Source: Oreohelix idahoensis | Lineage: Eukaryota > Mollusca > Gastropoda > Stylommatophora > Oreohelicidae | Assembly: GCA_024509875.1 (NCBI GenBank) | Contig: JAMPIV010019874.1 | Location: 62,001 to 126,000 of the forward strand | DNA: 64,000 bases | Direction of reading: 5' to 3' | Shown here: in pieces, positions 59,262-64,000 of the stretch | How the letters are laid out: each line of letters opens with the position of its first letter | Position numbering within the stretch: the first letter of the stretch is position 1 | Position numbers and translations under genes: made by a program | The notes under the pieces: generated by a model | Seen by the model: the letters and a program-made list of their open reading frames with translations, nothing else | Told to the model about the DNA's origin: nothing | Databases searched by the model: none

Positions 59262-60941
59262 CCTTGAAGAGCATCCAGATCGCAGCGCAAACAGGCAACA
59301 TTAGACAAATGTATGACGGTATAAAGAAAGCACTTGGCCCCCATAAAAGTAAGACGGCACCGCTAAAAACCATCAGCGGAGAGAAGCTAACCGATAAGGG
59401 TAAGCAGATGGAGAGGTGGGTCGAGCACTACTCTGAGCTTTACGCTAGAGACAATACCGTTACGCCTGCAGCCCTTGATGGTGTCAACAGTCTGCCAACT
59501 ATGGAGGAGCTGGATGCCGAACCAACATTAGAGGAACTCAGCAAGGCCATTGATAGCTTGGCCTCTGGCAAAGCACCAGGCAGTGATGGGATTCCTCCTG
59601 ATTTAATCAAATGCTGTAAGAGCACGCTATTACATCCCCTGCATAGGATGCTGTGCCAGTGCTGGGAAGAGACAACTATTCCTCAAGACATGCGAGATGC
59701 CAAGATTGTAACACTGTATAAAAATAAAGGAGACAGAAGTGATTGCAATAACTACAGAGGCATCTCTCTTCTTAGTATTGTTGGTAAGGTTTTTGCCAAA
59801 ATCATCTTAATGCGACTTCACAAGTTAGCTGAGCGCATATATCCAGAGTCACAGTGTGGATTCCGAGCTGGCAGATCAACAACAGACATGATCTTCTCTC
59901 TCCGCCAGCTTCAGGAAAAATCAAGAGAGCAGAAAAGACCATTATATATCGCCTTTATAGACCTCACAAAAGCATTCGACCTGGTAAGTAGGGATGGACT
60001 CTTTAAAATCCTCCTGAAAATAGGCTGCCCTTCTAAAATGCTGGAAATGATAAAGTCATTCCATGACGGCATGAAGGGAACAGTCCAATATGCTGGAAGC
60101 ACGTCACAGCCCTTTGATATACGAAGTGGCGTTAAACAAGGCTGTGTTCTGGCTCCGACCCTCTTCGGAATCTTCTTTGCCTTACTCTTGAAACATGCAT
60201 TCAGAGATGCAACTGAAGGAATATGCCTTCACACTAGGTCAGATGGCCGTCTGTTTAATCTTTCAAGGCTGAAGGCAAAAACAAAAATCAGAAGGGTCAC
60301 TATAAGAGACTTGTTGTTCGCTGATGATGCTGCAGTCGTCACTCAAAGCCAACAGGAGCTTCAGAGCTTGATGAATCGCTTCACTAAAGCATGCAAGGAC
60401 TTTGGCCTCACAATAAGTCTAAAGAAAACGAATGTGCTGAGTCAGAATGTGGGTGCTGCACCAGTTATCACTATCGATAACTATGAATTGGCAGTGGTGC
60501 ACCACTTCACATACCTAGGGTCTACCATCAATGACAAACTCTCACTGGATACAGAAATCGACAGCCGCATTGGCAAAGCTGCAGCTACTTTTGCCCGCCT
60601 CACATCGCGTGTTTGGGGAAACTCTAAACTCACAATGAAGACCAAAGCTGCGGTATATAATGCCTGCGTCACCAGCACACTCCTATATGGCAGCGAGACC
60701 TGGACGACCTATGCTAAGCAAGAAAGAAGGCTCAATACCTTCCATTTGCGGTGTCTACGCTGCATCCTCGGCATCTCGTGGAAAGATAAAGTGACAAATG
60801 TCGAGGTGTTGTCACGTGCTGGCCTTCAAAGTATGTATACGCTTCTTAGACAGCGCAGACTTCGCTGGCTTGGCCATGTTCGCCGCATGGAAGATGGTCG
60901 CATCCCAAAAGATATCTTCTACGGACAATTAGCAGATGGCA
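59262..60941 (+). pseudogene. RTE-like LINE reverse transcriptase, truncated at both ends
   Basis: About 559 codons without a stop or frameshift. RT motifs: SLASGKAPGSDGIPPDLIKC, GDRSDCNNYRGISLLSIVGK, SQCGFRAGRSTTDMIFSL, YIAFIDLTKAFDLVSRDGLF (catalytic Asp), GVKQGCVLAPTLFGIFFALL, LLFADDAAVVTQSQQELQSL (FADD pair), FTYLGSTINDKLSLDTEI, then STLLYGSETWTTYAKQERR and LRWLGHVRRMEDGRIPKDIF. Same family as 22104-23300. The endonuclease is missing upstream. At about 60941 the sequence switches directly into a different LINE on the same strand, so the frame's last ~23 codons (to 61012) belong to that element out of frame. Confidence 0.92.
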
Positions 60942-60942
60942 G

Positions 60943-61234
60943 AGCTGGGGCTATAACCATCTGGATCACAGAGGTGAAGAGGTTGAAACTTGGCAAGATG
61001 ATCACTCCCTAATCCTAGTCAATAATGCCACAGATACTCCTACCTTCTACTCCAGAGGATGGCACACAACTTCAACACCAGATCTTGCCTTCTCCACACC
61101 AGATATAGCTGGATCTATTAGTAGAGAAGTAGGAGACCAACTAGGGGGAAGCGACCATCGCCCAATCTTTCTTACTGTCCAGAGTGCAACTCTCAGTACA
61201 GGCCCAGCCATTACAAGATGGAACTACAAAAAAA
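60943..61234 (+). pseudogene. I-type LINE endonuclease C-terminal part
   Basis: Reads SWGYNHLDHRGEEVETWQDD, LILVNNATDTPTFYSRGWHT, STPDLAFSTPDIAG and GDQLGGSDHRPIFLTVQ (terminal SDH motif), then TRWNYKK. The frame shifts by one base at an A7 run (61228-61234). With six A it would continue into the RT frame. The first two thirds of the endonuclease are absent. Confidence 0.88.
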
Positions 61235-64000
61235 GCCAACTGGGGTTTATTCAGGCATCAGGTGAACACGCTGCTGTCTACCCTCAAGGTACAGAACAGA
61301 GACATTAATGAAGTGGTAAAAGACTTCAACAGATGCATACTACAAGCTGCAAAAGAAACCATTCCCAAAGGATGCCGGCGTAACTACATACCATACTGGT
61401 CCAGCACACTCCAAGAACGTCAGGAAGCCATGGACAGGGCTAGAAAGGACGCAGAGTCTCAGCCTTCACTTGAAACTCACAACAAATGGAAAAAGGCTGT
61501 AGCAGAGTTTCAGAGAACAAAGCTAGAAGAAAAACGGAAAAGCTGGAGAACTAAAACGGCATCGCTGAACCTTGAGAAAGACGGCAGGAAACTTTGGAGA
61601 TTAGTCAAGTCTCTAAAAGAAGAGCGTTCCTCACCTAGGCAGACTATCACATTGGATGAAGGTGGCAAACTTTTCAGAGGAAAACAAGCTGCAGACTTGT
61701 TTGCTAGAAGATACAGTTCAGAAAGCAACTTACCCATTAACATAGATCATCAGAGAGAGATAAGAAAAGAAATACTGGCAACCATGGGACAGACAGATAC
61801 TCCTGCCCCAATGAGGGAACCCATCACACTAGGAGAACTACAGAAGGCTATTTCCAAGCTTAAGTTTCAAAAGTCACCCGGCCCAGACAAAATCAGCAAC
61901 GAAATGCTAGTAAATCTGAGCTCAGCAGCAAAGACAAAACTGCTTGAGATATTCAACCACAGCTGGTTGAAAGGCACGGTACCCCAAGTATGGAGAGAAG
62001 CCATCACAATACCCATACTAAAGAAAGGGAAATGTAAGACCGAGGCTGCAAGTTACCGGCCAATCAGTCTCAGAAGCTGTGTTGGGAAGACTATGGAGCG
62101 AATAGTCAACCACAGATTGAAATGGTATTTAGAGTCTGAGCAGATCCTGGTGCCGGAACAAGCTGGATTTAGAGAATGCTACAGTATAGAAGACCAAGTT
62201 ACTTACTTGTCTCAAGCAATAGAAGATGCCTTCCAGGAGAAGAAAAAGGTCCTAACGATCTGGGTCGACTTCAAGCAGGCCTTTGACAAGGTGTGGAAAG
62301 ATGGCCTCATTGCAAAACTTAGGAGAAGTGGAATCCAAGGCAACATGATGAAATGGATCCAGTCATACTTGCATAACAGGAGAACTAGAGTCACTCTTGA
62401 CGGTCTGCAGAGCAGAAAAGTGTTGCTCCATCAGGGGGTACCTCAAGGAGGAGTAATTTCCCCAACACTTTTCCTTGTTTACATCAATGACCTGGTGAAA
62501 GATCTCCCTGCAGGAGTTAAAGCTGCCTTATATGCAGATGACCTAGTACTCTGGTGCGCTGATGAAAATGTCACCACAGCAAATTATAGAATGCAGCGGG
62601 CAGCAGACATGCTAGTGTCATGGGCAGAGAAATGGCTTATCACAATAAACACAGACAAAACCTCCACAACACTGTTCTCCTTCGCCCCCAAGGACAAATC
62701 AGCTAACATACACCTAGGGACAACCGTGATCAAGGAAGAAAGCTACCCCACCTATCTTGGGGTGACATTTGACCAAAGGCTTACATGGAATAAGCATATT
62801 GAAAACGCAGAAGGAAAGGCCCGAAGACGACTAGGCATACTCAGAAAATTAGCAGGTACCAACTGGGGAGCAAATGAACGAAATCTAAAGAAGATTTATA
62901 ATGGAGTAATAAGACCACACTTAGAGTTTAGCTCAGCAGCATGGTCATCAGCTGCTAACTCACATCTGCAGTCTTTGGACAAGGTGCAAAATCAAGCTCC
63001 CAGGCTCATTACAGGAGCCATGAAAACTACACCAATAACAGAGATGCAGAAGGTTGCTGGATTACAGACATTGTCCCATAGAAGAGACACAAAAACCATG
63101 ATCCAGATGGAAAAGTACAACAGTATGCCAATGCACCCAATGAAGGCAAGACTAGATGATCTGGCATTGGGACGTCTAAAGCGTAGCAGCTTTGTGCATC
63201 GGGGGAAAAGACTTATAAGACAGCATCAAGAAGACCTATCCATGAAGACAACACCACTGAAGCCCACCCTATACCCTGTACCATGGGAGCAGGCCAGCAG
63301 TGCCCTCCAAATTAATACATCAGTCAGTGGTCTCACAAGTGGATGTGAGTATAATGATCTGCAAAAACGAACTGCTACATTGAGTATGATCCAAGAAAGC
63401 TATCCCGATCAATCATGGATACATGCCTATACAGATGGATCAGCAACTAATGCTGTTAGGAATGGAGGTGCCGGTATCTTTATCTCATATCCTGACAACC
63501 ACTATGAGACTAGGCACATTCCCACTGGTAAATTCTGTTCCAACTATACAGCTGAGGTTCAAGCTCTAGAGCAAGCTGCAAATATGATTTATAACACCAA
63601 CTCTGACTGCCACCAGGTAGTCATCCTCACAGATGCACTGTCTGTCCTGCAAGCTCTCAAGGGTGGTAAACTCCCGCATCTGAGAAATGAACTAAACAAG
63701 GTAGCTGCCAAAAAGAGAACCATACTTCAGTGGGTACCATCTCATTGTGGTGTACCCGGAAATGAAAAGGCAGATAAACTTGCAAAAAAGGGAGGAGAAT
63801 GTGAACAAGAAGATAATGAAGTCACATACTTTGAGAAAAAGAGAGCTATCCAGACTATCAGAAGAGAACAGAACCAACCCAAAGACGACTATCACACTCT
63901 CGACCGGCAGGGACAGATAACTATTTTTCGACTCAGGACAGGGCATAACAAACTGAATAAACACATGCACAAGCTACGATTGTCTGCTTCACCACTGTGC
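61235..64000 (+). CDS. I-type LINE reverse transcriptase-RNase H (partial, open)
   Basis: 922 consecutive codons with no stop to the window edge. RT motifs: KLKFQKSPGPDKISNEML, SYRPISLRSCVGKTMERI, EQAGFRECYSIEDQV, LTIWVDFKQAFDKVWKDGL (catalytic Asp), QGVPQGGVISPTLFLVYIND, AALYADDLVLWCADE (YADD pair), TYLGVTFDQRLTWNKHIE and RPHLEFSSAAWSS. RNase H motifs: HAYTDGSATNAVRNGGAG (Asp), AEVQALEQAANM (Glu), VVILTDALSVLQALKGG (Asp), LQWVPSHCGVPGNEKADKLA (His and Asp). All four acidic RNase H residues are present. The segment IFRLRTGHNKLNKHMHKL after it is the usual C-terminal continuation. The frame is open from the A7 shift; no natural start is in this part. Confidence 0.93.

Larger units (their letters stand above)
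60942..64000 (+). mobile_element. I-type LINE with RNase H, cut by window edge
   Basis: A second non-LTR element, joined to the previous one without a gap. It starts inside the endonuclease domain and continues through reverse transcriptase and RNase H beyond position 64000. RNase H downstream of RT is characteristic of I-group LINEs. The 5' part is missing at the junction; the 3' end is outside the window. Confidence 0.9.

Overview
This window looks like AT-rich, repeat-dominated intergenic DNA from an invertebrate animal, most probably a mollusc and possibly a gastropod. That guess rests on the mix of tRNA-derived SINEs, RTE-like and I-like LINEs, a Penelope-like element and hAT-type MITEs; no species marker is present. 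I found no host protein-coding gene, rRNA gene or genuine tRNA gene. Every convincing coding stretch belongs to a mobile element, and nearly all are broken.

Layout. 0-7 kb: a dispersed 3'-tail repeat, a Tigger/pogo-type MITE, several hAT-type MITEs with clear 8-bp target duplications (one carrying a nested tRNA-SINE), a 43-bp minisatellite and a purine-rich block. 7-15 kb: an RTE-like LINE 3' end, a Tc1/mariner element inserted in a (TA)n microsatellite, related degenerate minisatellites, and a Penelope-like element (GIY-YIG domain plus a candidate hammerhead ribozyme) nested in a hAT MITE, then a 38-bp satellite. 15-28 kb: mostly anonymous DNA with a LINE reverse transcriptase at 19-20.2 kb, a degenerate satellite field split by two LINE fragments at 21.9-24.4 kb, and a SINE cluster at 24.4-27.6 kb. 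28-44 kb: long poly(G) tracts, a 1.2-kb 35-bp satellite, 24-, 56- and 57-bp minisatellites, a (GATA)n array, and more SINE and MITE copies. 44-54 kb: a LINE inserted in a SINE with a 10-bp duplication, an anonymous 3-kb stretch, a gag-like coiled-coil fragment and a 1.1-kb 22-bp satellite. 54-64 kb: a 3.15-kb near full-length RTE-like LINE bounded by 12-bp duplications, a second LINE truncated at both ends, and an I-type LINE with RNase H whose main frame stays open to the window edge.

The elements can be ordered in time by nesting: SINE into hAT MITE, Penelope into hAT MITE, LINE into SINE, mariner into (TA)n, LINE into satellite. Several minisatellites start or end inside interspersed repeats, which suggests that repeat copies seeded local tandem amplification. 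Frameshifts at homopolymers are common, so some breaks could be sequencing or assembly errors. Family names given here come from motif recognition and memory; no database was searched.
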